A stretch of DNA of 17,141 nt. It comes from an uncultured Lachnospiraceae bacterium. Its GTDB lineage: Bacteria; Bacillota; Clostridia; Lachnospirales; Lachnospiraceae. The stretch covers positions 1 to 17,141 of the forward strand of contig CATYEA010000012.1 of assembly GCA_958405355.1 (NCBI GenBank), read 5' to 3'. This document shows, piece after piece, positions 6,230 to 14,211 of this stretch; the stretch's first letter is position 1, and each line of letters begins with the position of its first letter. A program made the position numbers and the translations under genes. The notes beneath the pieces were generated by a model, which saw nothing but the letters and a program-made list of their open reading frames with translations, searched no databases and had not been told where the DNA came from.

Positions 6230-7369
6230 ATGGAGTTTGGTTTATCGAAAGAGCATCTTCTTGCACAGCAGTTATACAGAAGCTTTGCTGAAAAAGAAGT
6301 AAAACCGTTGGCTCAGGAATTGGATGAGGAAGAAAGATTCCCATGGGAGACTGTTAAGAAAATGGCTAAGTATGGCATGATGGGTATTCCGATTCCGAAG
6401 GAATATGGTGGACAGGGTGCAGATGTCCTTACATATATCATGGCTGTTGAAGAAATGGCTAAAGTTTGCGGTACAACATCCGTTATTATGTCCGCACATA
6501 CATCCTTATGTGCAACTCCGATTCTTGAAAACGGAACAGAAGAACAGAAACAGAAATACCTGGTACCTCTGGCAAAAGGCGAAAAAATTGGTGCATTCGG
6601 CTTAACAGAACCAGGTGCTGGTACAGACGCTTCCATGCAGCAGACAAAAGCTGTTCTGGAAGGTGACCACTATGTATTAAACGGTTCCAAGATTTTCATC
6701 ACAAACGCTGAAGCAGCAGATATTTTCATCGTTATGGCTATGACTGATAAATCTAAAGGAACAAAAGGTATTTCCGCATTTATCGTGGAAAGAGACTTCC
6801 CAGGATTCTCCGTGGGCCCTCACGAGAAAAAGATGGGTATCCGTGGTTCATCCACATGTGAGCTGATTTTTGAAAATTGTATCGTTCCAAAGGAAAACAT
6901 GCTCGGCAAAGAAGGAAAAGGCTTTGCTCTGGCTATGAAGACTCTGGATGGCGGACGTATCGGTATCGCAGCACAGGCTTTAGGTCTTGCTGAAGGCGCT
7001 ATCGATGAAGCTGTTAAGTATACAAAAGAAAGAAAACAGTTCGGAAGAAAAATTTCTCAGTTCCAGAATACTCAGTTCCAGTTGGCAGATATGTTTGCAA
7101 AAACTGAAGCCGCTAAATATCTTGTATATAAAGCAGCTTGGAGAAAAGGTGAAAAACTTCCATATACTGTTGACGCTGCTACTGCAAAATTATTCGCAGC
7201 AGAAACTGCTATGGCTGTAACAACAAAAGCTGTTCAGTTATTCGGTGGTTATGGTTATACAAGAGATTACCCGGTTGAACGTATGATGAGAGATGCTAAG
7301 ATCACTGAAATCTATGAAGGTACTTCTGAAGTTCAGAGAATGGTTATCTCTGGTGCAATGTTACACTAG
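6230..7369 (+). CDS. bcd: Short-chain acyl-CoA dehydrogenase, butyryl-CoA dehydrogenase type
   Basis: This 379-residue flavoprotein has the usual length and reduces an enoyl-CoA such as crotonyl-CoA to the saturated acyl-CoA with electrons from EtfAB. The acyl-CoA dehydrogenase order is clear: an N-terminal helical domain (FAEKEVKPLAQELDEEERFPW), FAD/substrate motif GAFGLTEPGAGTDA, FITNAEAAD and then KERKQFGRKISQFQ. Near the end LFGGYGYTRDYPVERMMRDAKITEIYEGTSEVQR carries the catalytic base Glu in EIYEGTSE. The ATG at 6230 is chosen because AAGGAGG (6214-6220) is 9 nt upstream; an ATG at 6221 touches the ribosome site. It is 24 nt from etfB. Context makes crotonyl-CoA the likely substrate, but acryloyl-CoA reductases look very similar. 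Confidence 0.93.
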   Translation: MEFGLSKEHLLAQQLYRSFAEKEVKPLAQELDEEERFPWETVKKMAKYGMMGIPIPKEYGGQGADVLTYIMAVEEMAKVCGTTSVIMSAHTSLCATPILENGTEEQKQKYLVPLAKGEKIGAFGLTEPGAGTDASMQQTKAVLEGDHYVLNGSKIFITNAEAADIFIVMAMTDKSKGTKGISAFIVERDFPGFSVGPHEKKMGIRGSSTCELIFENCIVPKENMLGKEGKGFALAMKTLDGGRIGIAAQALGLAEGAIDEAVKYTKERKQFGRKISQFQNTQFQLADMFAKTEAAKYLVYKAAWRKGEKLPYTVDAATAKLFAAETAMAVTTKAVQLFGGYGYTRDYPVERMMRDAKITEIYEGTSEVQRMVISGAMLH

Positions 7370-7393
7370 TATTTTGGAGAGGAGAATCAGGAC

Positions 7394-8191
7394 ATGAAAA
7401 ATATCGTAGTATGTATCAAACAGGTTCCGGATACAACAGAAGTTAAACTTGATCCGGTTACTGGAACACTTATCAGAGATGGCGTTCCAAGTATTATTAA
7501 CCCTGATGACAAAGCAGCTCTTGAAGTTGCATTACAGATTAAAGAAAAAACAGGCGCAGCAGTTACAGTTGTTTCCATGGGACCTGCACAGGCAGACGTT
7601 GCTTTAAGAGAAGCATTAGCTATGGGCGCTGATGAAGCAGTACTCGTATCTGACAGAAAATTCGGCGGCGCTGATACATGGGCAACATCTTCCACAATTG
7701 CAGGCGCAATCAAAAAACTGGATTACGATCTGATCGTAGCAGGACGTCAGGCTATCGATGGTGATACCGCACAGGTTGGTCCTCAGATTGCTGAACATCT
7801 TGGAATTCCACATGTGAGCTATGCAGCAAGCGTTGAAGTTGAAGGCGATGACACTGTAGTTATCCGCAGAAACTTTGAAGATCGCTATCACATTATCGAA
7901 GCTAAAACACCATTGTTAATCACAACTCTCGGCGAAGAGATCGAACCTCGTTATATGAGTGTTGGCGGTATTTTTGACGCATACAGAGAAAAAGAAGTCA
8001 AAGTATGGGGTTACGAAGACCTTCAGGGCTGTGTAGATGATTCTAACTTAGGTTTAAAAGGATCTCCGACACAGGTTAAGAAGTCCTTTACAAAACCTGT
8101 TAAACCAGCCGGAACACTTTATCAGGAAGTTTCCGCTGACGAAGCAGTTGAAATTATCGTTAACAAGTTAAAAGAAAAATACATCATTTAA
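7394..8191 (+). CDS. etfB: Electron transfer flavoprotein beta subunit
   Basis: This 265-residue protein has the usual length and begins MKNIVVCIKQVPDTTEVKLDP. It contains INPDDKAALEVAL, VVSMGPAQADVALREALAMGADEAVLVSDRKFGGADTWATS, and DGDTAQVGPQIAEHLGIPHV, all typical of EtfB from anaerobe Bcd-Etf complexes. With EtfA it carries electrons from NADH to Bcd. In related clostridial complexes this occurs with flavin-based bifurcation, in which one electron goes to ferredoxin. Whether this Etf bifurcates cannot be settled by eye, although the SMGP and SDRxFGGADTxATS regions resemble those of bifurcating members. It lies between bcd and etfA in one operon. Confidence 0.93.
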   Translation: MKNIVVCIKQVPDTTEVKLDPVTGTLIRDGVPSIINPDDKAALEVALQIKEKTGAAVTVVSMGPAQADVALREALAMGADEAVLVSDRKFGGADTWATSSTIAGAIKKLDYDLIVAGRQAIDGDTAQVGPQIAEHLGIPHVSYAASVEVEGDDTVVIRRNFEDRYHIIEAKTPLLITTLGEEIEPRYMSVGGIFDAYREKEVKVWGYEDLQGCVDDSNLGLKGSPTQVKKSFTKPVKPAGTLYQEVSADEAVEIIVNKLKEKYII

Positions 8192-8210
8192 TTAGGGAGC
8201 AGGTGAAACA

Positions 8211-9203
8211 ATGAGTAAGAATGTATATGTTTTCGCAGAGCAGAGAGATGGAGTTATCCAGAAAGTTGCTTATGAACTGATTGGTAAAGCTAGAGAACTG
8301 GCAGATGCTTTAGGCCAGGAAGTTGTTGCTGTTGTTTTAGGCGATGGTATCCAGGCTGCCGCTGCTGAATTATTTAAATTTGGTGCTGACCAGGTTATCG
8401 CTGTGGATGCTCCTGTTCTTGGAGAATATTCTACAGAACCATATGCTAAAGCAATGAATGAAATTATTAAAGCAAAAGAACCTGAAATCGTTATCTATGG
8501 TGCAACAGCTATCGGCCGTGATCTTGCTCCTCGTGTATCTGCAAGAGTACATACAGGTTTGACAGCTGACTGTACGAAACTTGAAATCGATGAAGAATCC
8601 AAAGGTCTTTGGATGACTCGTCCGGCTTTCGGCGGAAATATCATGGCAACAATCGTTTGCCCGAACTTCCGTCCTCAGATGGCTACTGTAAGACCAGGCG
8701 TTATGCAGGCACTGGCAGAGGATCCTTCCAAATCCGGCACAGTAGAAGTATTTGATGCAGGCGTAAGCGAAGCTGATATGAACATCAAGATTCGTGAAGT
8801 TGTTAAAGATACAAAGAAAACTGTGGATATTACAGAAGCTAAGATCCTTGTTTCCGGCGGACGTGGTATCGGCGGACCAGAAGGTTTCGGTATGCTGAAA
8901 GAACTTGCTGACGAACTCGGCGGCGAGATCGCTTCCTCCAGAGCATGTGTTGATGCAGGATGGATCGACAGAGATCGTCAGGTTGGTCAGACTGGTAAAA
9001 CAGTTCGTCCAAACCTTTACATTGCAGCAGGTATCTCCGGTGCTATCCAGCATGCAGCTGGTATGGAAGATTCTGATTTGATCATTGCTATCAATAAGAA
9101 TAACACAGCTCCGATTTTTGAAATTGCTGATGTAGGTATTGTTGGCGATTGTACAGCAATCATTCCAAAATTAACAGAAGCATTGAAAAAATTAGAGAAA
9201 TAG
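8211..9203 (+). CDS. etfA: Electron transfer flavoprotein alpha subunit
   Basis: The 330-residue protein has an N-terminal Rossmann-like domain (VYVFAEQRDGVIQKVAYELIGKA) and the highly conserved C-terminal FAD domain. Motifs include SGGRGIGGPEGF, SSRACVDAGWIDRDRQVGQTGK, LYIAAGISGAIQH and AINKNNTAPIFEIADVGIVGD. It has no N-terminal ferredoxin extension, unlike the longer EtfA of some caffeyl-CoA or lactate systems. It pairs with EtfB to deliver electrons to Bcd. The start follows a GGGAGC/AGGTG ribosome region, and the gap to etfB is 19 nt. A stable hairpin without a T-run follows the stop, so some transcripts may continue into the CoA-transferase gene. Confidence 0.95.
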   Translation: MSKNVYVFAEQRDGVIQKVAYELIGKARELADALGQEVVAVVLGDGIQAAAAELFKFGADQVIAVDAPVLGEYSTEPYAKAMNEIIKAKEPEIVIYGATAIGRDLAPRVSARVHTGLTADCTKLEIDEESKGLWMTRPAFGGNIMATIVCPNFRPQMATVRPGVMQALAEDPSKSGTVEVFDAGVSEADMNIKIREVVKDTKKTVDITEAKILVSGGRGIGGPEGFGMLKELADELGGEIASSRACVDAGWIDRDRQVGQTGKTVRPNLYIAAGISGAIQHAAGMEDSDLIIAINKNNTAPIFEIADVGIVGDCTAIIPKLTEALKKLEK

Positions 9204-9226
9204 TATAGTATTTATACATTGGCTGA

Positions 9227-9264
9227 AACCCCGTTTGGGAGGTTAGGGACTCCTGAACGGGGTT
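9227..9264 (+). repeat. Strong hairpin after etfA
   Basis: AACCCCGTT (9227-9235) and AACGGGGTT (9256-9264) pair perfectly, and the stem extends inward through two G-U pairs and GGAG/CTCC, about 15 pairs in all. No T-run follows on either strand, so an mRNA 3'-end stabiliser or processing site is more likely than a complete terminator. It could let bcd-etfBA be expressed above the downstream genes. Confidence 0.65.
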
Positions 9265-9306
9265 GAAGATAAATAGCCGGAATTCAGTGGTGCGTTTTCC
9301 GGTCAT

Positions 9307-9324
9307 TAATTATATTGCATTTTT
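9307..9324 (+). repeat. 18-bp sequence shared with the bcd upstream region, copy 2
   Basis: This is identical to 6010-6027, again followed by TTTAATT and a TGCA motif (GCTGCAAG near 9336-9343). It lies about 80-100 bp before the CoA-transferase ATG. No acceptable sigma-54 promoter lies between them, and only weak -10-like TATTAT/TTATAT sequences are seen near 9349-9356. Confidence 0.6.
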
Positions 9325-9403
9325 AATTTAATTAAGCTGCAAGAAAAATATTATATGTTTGCTGAAGGCTGGCAGGCATATAATTGTATGGGAGGTTTTT
9401 GAT

Positions 9404-10978
9404 ATGAGTAAAGTAGTTACAATGGATCAGGCCGTTGCTATGATTCAGCCAAATGACACTGTCATTACCAGTGGTTTCCTTACCGCAGGTACTCCAGACG
9501 CTATCATGAAGGCTGTTGCAGATTCTTTTGATGCAACGGGAACTCCGAACAACCTGACGATTATGTATGGTGCCGGCCAGGGTAACAAAAAGGGCGGACA
9601 GCAGGAACGTTGGGCCAAAGAAGGATTAATCAAACGTTGGATTGCCGGACATTATGGCTTTTCTCCAAAGGTAATCGATATGATCATTAATAACAAGGTG
9701 GAAGCATACAACCTTCCTCAGGGTGTTATTATCGAGATGTACCGTGCGATGGGACAGGGACGTAAGGGCTACATCACAAATGTAGGTCTTGAAACTTTTG
9801 TTGACCCTCGTCTGGAAGGCGGTAAGTTAAATAGCCGTACAACAGAAGATATCATCAAAGTTATCGAAGTTGAAGGCGAAGAGCAGCTCTATTACATGCT
9901 GCCAAAGGCAAATATTGCATTAATCCGTGTAACTACAGCGGATACAAACGGTAACTGTACAATTGAAGATGAAATTCTTCCATTGGACATTTTATCTGCT
10001 GCTATGGCTGCTAAAGGCTGCGGTGGTAAAGTTATCGTTCAGGCTAAACATATTGTTCAGGCTGATACGATTCCATCCAGACAGGTTGCAGTTCCTGGTA
10101 TCTTTGTAGACGCAATCGTTGTTCCGGATGATCCGGAAGAAACCCACAGACAGTGTGCCGATTTCTTTGTAAACCCAACATTATCCGGTGCTTACAAAGT
10201 TCCTACGGACGCTGTTGCTCCAGAACCATTTGGTACCAAGAAATTTATTGGTAGAAGATGTGCGATGGAACTTGTTCCAAATGCAGTTGTTAACTTAGGT
10301 GTAGGTATTCCTGAAAAAGTTGCTACAGTAGCAGGTGAAGAGGGATTTGCAGATCAGTTGACATTGACAACCGAGTCCGGTATGATCGGCGGTGTTCCAA
10401 GCGGCGGCGGCTCCTTTGGTGCAGGAGTTAACGGCTGGGGCGAATTGCCGGAAGTCAGCCAGTTCGATTTCTACGATGGCGGCGGACTTGATGTTACATA
10501 TCTTGGTCTTGCTGAATGTGACCCTAATGGTAACGTTAACGTAAGTAAGTTTGGAACAAATGTTGCAGGCTGCGGCGGCTTTATTAACATTTCCCAGAAT
10601 ACACAGAATTGTATCTTCTGCGGAACTTTCACAGCCGGCGGACTGAAAACAACAGTAGAAGATGGTAAACTGGTAATCGTTCAGGAAGGTAAGAAGAAGA
10701 AATTTGTTTCTTCTGTTGAACAGGTTACATTCTCCGGTGATTATGCTCGCAGAAATAAGATGCATGTTATGTTCGTTACAGAACGTGCGGTTATCGAGCT
10801 GTTGGAAGATGGTCTGACCGTTACTGAAATCGCTCCAGGTATCGATCTTCAGACCCAGGTTCTTGATCAGATGGATTTCAAACCTCTGGTTGCTGAGAAT
10901 CTGAAGACTATGGATCTTAGAATTTTCGTTGATGCTCCGATGGGTATCAAAGACGAAATCTTGGCTAAGGCAAAATAG
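9404..10978 (+). CDS. Fused class I acyl-CoA:carboxylate CoA-transferase (Pct/YdiF type)
   Basis: At 524 residues it has the length of Clostridium propionicum propionate CoA-transferase, with fused alpha and beta CoA-transferase domains. The catalytic Glu is at 324 in TLTTESGMIGGVPSGG, the same position as in that enzyme. QFDFYDGGGLDVTYLGLAECD, GCGGFINISQNT and CGTFTAGGLK are family hallmarks. It swaps CoA between acyl-CoA and a free acid through a glutamyl-CoA intermediate. Members use acetate, propionate, butyrate, lactate and 3-hydroxyacids, so the substrate must come from context: here a 3-hydroxyacid or crotonate with acetyl- or butyryl-CoA as donor. The ATG at 9404 has GGGAGG at 9390-9395; an in-frame TTG at 9359 has no good ribosome site. 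The permease gene follows after 29 nt. Confidence 0.9.
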   Translation: MSKVVTMDQAVAMIQPNDTVITSGFLTAGTPDAIMKAVADSFDATGTPNNLTIMYGAGQGNKKGGQQERWAKEGLIKRWIAGHYGFSPKVIDMIINNKVEAYNLPQGVIIEMYRAMGQGRKGYITNVGLETFVDPRLEGGKLNSRTTEDIIKVIEVEGEEQLYYMLPKANIALIRVTTADTNGNCTIEDEILPLDILSAAMAAKGCGGKVIVQAKHIVQADTIPSRQVAVPGIFVDAIVVPDDPEETHRQCADFFVNPTLSGAYKVPTDAVAPEPFGTKKFIGRRCAMELVPNAVVNLGVGIPEKVATVAGEEGFADQLTLTTESGMIGGVPSGGGSFGAGVNGWGELPEVSQFDFYDGGGLDVTYLGLAECDPNGNVNVSKFGTNVAGCGGFINISQNTQNCIFCGTFTAGGLKTTVEDGKLVIVQEGKKKKFVSSVEQVTFSGDYARRNKMHVMFVTERAVIELLEDGLTVTEIAPGIDLQTQVLDQMDFKPLVAENLKTMDLRIFVDAPMGIKDEILAKAK

Positions 10979-11007
10979 TTGTAACTTAACGAGGGAGGAA
11001 AAATAAT

Positions 11008-12315
11008 ATGAGTTTATTTGGTATTGTATTAGGCTTGGCCCTGCTCATTTTCTTAGCATTTAAAGGCCAGTCCATTCTCTGGGTTGCACCAGTTTGTGCA
11101 GCAGTTGTAGCACTCCTCAGTATGTTTGAAGACCCTACAATTAATGTATTGACAATGTGGACAGATAATTATATGGCAGCTATGGCTACATTCTTACAGA
11201 CATGGTTCCCAGCATTCATGCTCGGCGCTATTTTCGGTAAAGTTATGGAGGTTTCCGGTGCTGCTAAGTCTGTAGGTCTTTGGCTTACAAAATTGATCGG
11301 CGCTAAACAGGCTATTCTGGCTACAGTTATTGCTTGTGCCGTTCTGACATATGGTGGTATCTCTCTGTTCGTAGTTGTATTTGCTATCTACCCACTGGCT
11401 GTAGCTCTTTACAGAGAAGCTGATATCCCTAACAAACTGATTCCTGGTGCTATTTCCCTGGGTGCTTTCACATTCACTATGACAGCTATCCCTGGTACAC
11501 CTCAGATTCAGAACATTATCCCTACAAACTACTATGGTACAACAGCTATGGCAGCTCCTATCATGGGTGTTGTTGCAGCATTAGTTATGTTAGTACTTGG
11601 TGTTCTGTGGATGAAGATGAGAGAAAACAAACTGAGAAAAGAAGGTTTACACTTTGTTGAACCATCTAACGTTGAGGCTATTGCAGATGATACTTCTCTG
11701 CCAAACCCAATCGTTTCTCTGATTCCTCTTGTATCTGTTCCTGTAACATTGAATATCCTTGGTGTTCCGTTGGTAGGATCTCTGTTGATCGCAGTTGTTC
11801 TTGCTATCGTATTGAACTTCAAGTGTGCTAAGGAATTCCCGAAGGCTATCAACGACGGCGCAGCCGGCGGTCTTATGTCTATCGGTAATACAGCTGCTGC
11901 TAACGGTTTCGGTGGTGTTGTTAAAGCCGTTCCTGGTTTCGCAACATTGACAACAATGCTTCTTGGTATCCCTGGAACTCCTCTGATTTCCGAAGCTATT
12001 TCCGTATCCGTACTTGCAGGTGCTACAGGTTCTGCTTCCGGTGGTATGGGTATCGCTCTTGAAGCATTAGGACCGAAATACATGGAATTAGCAGCTAACG
12101 ATCCAAACCTCAGCCCAGAGGCTCTTCATAGAGTTGCATCCGTTGCTTCTGGTGGTCTTGATACTCTGCCACACAACGGCGCTGTTATCACTCTGTTAAG
12201 TGTTTGTGGTTTGACACATAAAGATTCCTATATCGATATCGGTATGAACTGCTGTGTTATCCCTACAATCGCAGTAATCGTATGTATTATTTTTGCTATG
12301 ATTGGTATTTGCTAA
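11008..12315 (+). CDS. GntP-family permease, probable organic acid importer
   Basis: This 435-residue protein has about 12 hydrophobic segments throughout. GntP-type motifs include FPAFMLGAIFGKVMEVSGAAKSVG, YGGISLFVVVFAIYPLA, FTMTAIPGTPQIQNIIPT in the first half, and AANGFGGVVKAVPGF, SASGGMGIALEALG and GGLDTLPHNGAVITLL in the second. GntP proteins import gluconate and related hydroxyacids with protons or sodium, and some members lie in 3-hydroxybutyrate or short-chain fatty acid operons. GGGAGG (10993-10998) precedes the ATG. Its position between a CoA-transferase and a sigma-54 activator points to uptake of the acid activated by that transferase, or export or exchange of the product. The exact substrate is unknown. 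Confidence 0.85.
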   Translation: MSLFGIVLGLALLIFLAFKGQSILWVAPVCAAVVALLSMFEDPTINVLTMWTDNYMAAMATFLQTWFPAFMLGAIFGKVMEVSGAAKSVGLWLTKLIGAKQAILATVIACAVLTYGGISLFVVVFAIYPLAVALYREADIPNKLIPGAISLGAFTFTMTAIPGTPQIQNIIPTNYYGTTAMAAPIMGVVAALVMLVLGVLWMKMRENKLRKEGLHFVEPSNVEAIADDTSLPNPIVSLIPLVSVPVTLNILGVPLVGSLLIAVVLAIVLNFKCAKEFPKAINDGAAGGLMSIGNTAAANGFGGVVKAVPGFATLTTMLLGIPGTPLISEAISVSVLAGATGSASGGMGIALEALGPKYMELAANDPNLSPEALHRVASVASGGLDTLPHNGAVITLLSVCGLTHKDSYIDIGMNCCVIPTIAVIVCIIFAMIGIC

Positions 12316-12354
12316 TTTGTTATTGATTAAAAAATCAAAATAAGTTATCATTAA

Positions 12355-12390
12355 GATACACTCCTTTTTATAGAATAAAAGGAGTGTATC
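12355..12390 (+). repeat. Perfect 14-bp inverted repeat before the activator gene
   Basis: GATACACTCCTTTT (12355-12368) and AAAAGGAGTGTATC (12377-12390) flank an 8-nt AT-rich loop. There is no T-run after it, so it is not a standard terminator for the permease gene. A weak promoter (TTATCA 12345-12350, 18 bp spacer, TATAGA 12369-12374) would place its -10 in the loop, so the repeat could also be an operator controlling the activator. Both roles are guesses. Confidence 0.65.
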
Positions 12391-12456
12391 GTGCTGTTTA
12401 GAACTATATATACTGCTGTAAACGGGAGAAAGGGCAGTAAGGACAAGGGGATTTTC

Positions 12457-13878
12457 ATGGAAAAAGTAGCAACCATCGAAGAAAGATATGAATTTTATGA
12501 AGACGTTTTTGATAATATGCCGGATGCGCTGTATGTTCTGGATAATAAGGGGAATATGATTTATGTAAATTATGCAATGATAAAAAAATTTGATCTTCCC
12601 AGAGAACGGCTGCTCCAGTATAATGTTTTTGATATGTATGACGACGGTCTGATTGATTATGTAATTTCCCGTAATGTGTATGAGCAGAAAAAAGAAGTCG
12701 TCATGTGCCAGAGGATTTTTAACAGCCAGGGCAAAGAACAGATGCAGATGGTTTCACAGATGCCGATTTTCGATGATAAAGGTGACATTAAATATATTAT
12801 CGGTGTCATGAGAGATATGGAAGAGCTGATTGGCTATTATTATGACGCGCTGAATAAATATCAGGCAGAAAAAGAGATTGAAAATAAGCATCCGTCAGAT
12901 AATAAGCTTTTGATATATAATAGTCCTCAAATGTCAGATTTAATTCGGGCGATGAATAATGTGGCTTCCACCGATGCCAATATTCTTATTCAGGGAGAAT
13001 CAGGAACCGGTAAAGAAGTGCTGGCCGAATATATTCATGAAATGAGCGAGCGCAAGGATAAAGAAATGGTGCGTATTAACTGTGCGGCCTTCCCTGAGAC
13101 TTTGCTTGAATCCGAATTGTTTGGTTATGAAAAAGGAGCCTTCACCGGTGCTTTGGGCAGCGGTAAAAAGGGTCTCATAGAGACAGCCAATGAATCTACA
13201 TTGTTTTTGGATGAAATTAACTCTCTGCCTTTAGCGCTTCAGGGGAAAATTTTAAGAACCATTGAAACAAAAATGGTGCAGCGGATAGGTTCTGACCGTC
13301 CAAAGCGAATTGATTTCCGACTGATCGCTGCGACAAATGAGGATTTGAGTGAATGTATTAAGAAAAAAACCTTCCGTGCGGATTTGTATTATCGATTAAA
13401 TGTTATCCCGGCGCTTATCCCGCCGTTGAGGGAACGTCCAAGCGATATCGAACCGCTGATTGATTATTTCCTGAATAAATATTGTAAAAAATATGGACGG
13501 GAAAAGACCTTTTCACCGGAGGTTATGAATATATTAAAAAATTATTCCTGGCCGGGAAATGTCAGGGAACTTAAAAACTTTGTGGAACGAATTGTTTTGA
13601 TCAGTGCATCGTCTGTTTACTGCATTAAAAAGATTCCGCCTCAGATGCTGGACGGCCAATTGATGGTTCCGACGAATCGCAGCGGTGAAGGCATTACCGG
13701 ATGCCAGTTTGACAGTCGGATGAGCCTGGAGGAGAACCTGAACGCATTCGAGAAGCAGATCATAGAGTCTGTCGTTCAGCGTTATGGAAGCGGCAAGAGT
13801 GCTGCGGAAGTTCTCAAAGTCAATCAGTCCACCATTTCACGGAAAATGGCAAAATATAATATATCTTACGATAAATAA
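12457..13878 (+). CDS. Sigma-54-dependent activator with PAS, AAA+ and Fis-type HTH domains
   Basis: This 473-residue protein starts with a PAS sensor (about 12-125: FDNMPDALYVLDNKGNMIYVN and IIGVMRDMEE). The AAA+ domain covers about 155-385, with Walker A GESGTGKE (180-187), the sigma-54 contact loop GAFTGA (227-232), Walker B TLFLDEI (248-254), arginine-finger region FRADLYYRLNV (306-316) and SWPGNVREL. A Fis/TyrR-like HTH is at about 425-470 (SAAEVLKVNQSTISRKM). It should bind enhancer DNA and drive open-complex formation by sigma-54 RNA polymerase. There is no receiver domain, so the PAS domain probably senses a small molecule directly. The ATG at 12457 with AAGGGG (12445-12450) is preferred to an upstream GTG at 12391 that abuts an inverted repeat. 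Targets are presumably the two sigma-54 promoters in this window. Confidence 0.93.
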   Translation: MEKVATIEERYEFYEDVFDNMPDALYVLDNKGNMIYVNYAMIKKFDLPRERLLQYNVFDMYDDGLIDYVISRNVYEQKKEVVMCQRIFNSQGKEQMQMVSQMPIFDDKGDIKYIIGVMRDMEELIGYYYDALNKYQAEKEIENKHPSDNKLLIYNSPQMSDLIRAMNNVASTDANILIQGESGTGKEVLAEYIHEMSERKDKEMVRINCAAFPETLLESELFGYEKGAFTGALGSGKKGLIETANESTLFLDEINSLPLALQGKILRTIETKMVQRIGSDRPKRIDFRLIAATNEDLSECIKKKTFRADLYYRLNVIPALIPPLRERPSDIEPLIDYFLNKYCKKYGREKTFSPEVMNILKNYSWPGNVRELKNFVERIVLISASSVYCIKKIPPQMLDGQLMVPTNRSGEGITGCQFDSRMSLEENLNAFEKQIIESVVQRYGSGKSAAEVLKVNQSTISRKMAKYNISYDK

Positions 13879-13919
13879 AAATTTTAAGAGCGATTCCAAA
13901 TTTAACAAATACGACAAAA

Positions 13920-13959
13920 GGGTCTTAGGAGACAGGTGAATGTCTTCTAAGGCTCTTTT
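13920..13959 (+). terminator. Terminator of the activator gene
   Basis: The 15-base arms 13920-13934 and 13941-13955 pair around a 6-nt loop with three G-U pairs, then TTTT at 13956-13959. It lies 42 nt after the activator stop. Confidence 0.75.
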
Positions 13960-14109
13960 AATGATTGTGATTCGATTAGAAAGAATGGAAATGACAGAAA
14001 CTTTCAAGTATGTATGCAGGGCGGCAAGTTGAATGTTATAGAAATATCAAACTAGGGTGTCCACAGCGGAGTCGCTTTTTCAGTGGAACAGGTCATTTCC
14101 TGTACCACT
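13960..14109. other. Convergent intergenic stretch, no gene seen
   Basis: This lies between the activator and the convergent maoC. I find no credible reading frame with a ribosome site. It contains a 10-bp hairpin with one A-A mismatch (AGTGG-ACAGG at 14082-14092 with CCTGT-CCACT at 14099-14109). A minor AGCG/CGCT stem followed by TTTTT lies near 14065-14080. Confidence 0.5.
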
Positions 14110-14148
14110 AAAAAAGCGGTATCGTCTGGTACGAACGATACCGCTTTT
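14110..14148 (-). terminator. Terminator of maoC, possibly bidirectional
   Basis: AAAAGCGGTATCGT (14112-14125) and ACGATACCGCTTTT (14135-14148) form a perfect 14-bp stem with a 9-nt loop. Read on the minus strand it ends in six T's (14115-14110), 63 nt after the maoC stop. On the plus strand only four T's follow, so it may also serve as a second stop for the activator transcript. Confidence 0.85.
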
Positions 14149-14211
14149 GCAAGTAAAACTTCAATTTAAGAGGGGAAGTCTTACATGCTGCCCTTTGAAT
14201 GTAACCCCATT

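Noticed and set aside
9372..9388. TGGCAGGCATATAATTG as a sigma-54 promoter of the CoA-transferase gene
   Set aside because: With either GG, the downstream GC is missing at the strict 10-bp spacing. The closest alignment is one base short and lacks the C.
9359..9403. N-terminal extension of the CoA-transferase from a TTG at 9359
   Set aside because: It has no ribosome site. The ATG at 9404 has GGGAGG at good distance and gives exactly 524 residues, as in propionate CoA-transferase.
6230..10978. Acrylate pathway (lactate to propionate) as the role of the bcd-etf-pct genes
   Set aside because: No lactoyl-CoA dehydratase subunits or activator are present, and a MaoC hydratase shares the promoter type. 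It is kept only as an alternative if those genes lie elsewhere.
12391..12456. GTG start at 12391 for the sigma-54 activator
   Set aside because: The added 22 residues do not resemble a PAS N-terminus and the codon abuts an inverted repeat. The ATG at 12457 has a better ribosome site, though the GTG cannot be fully excluded.
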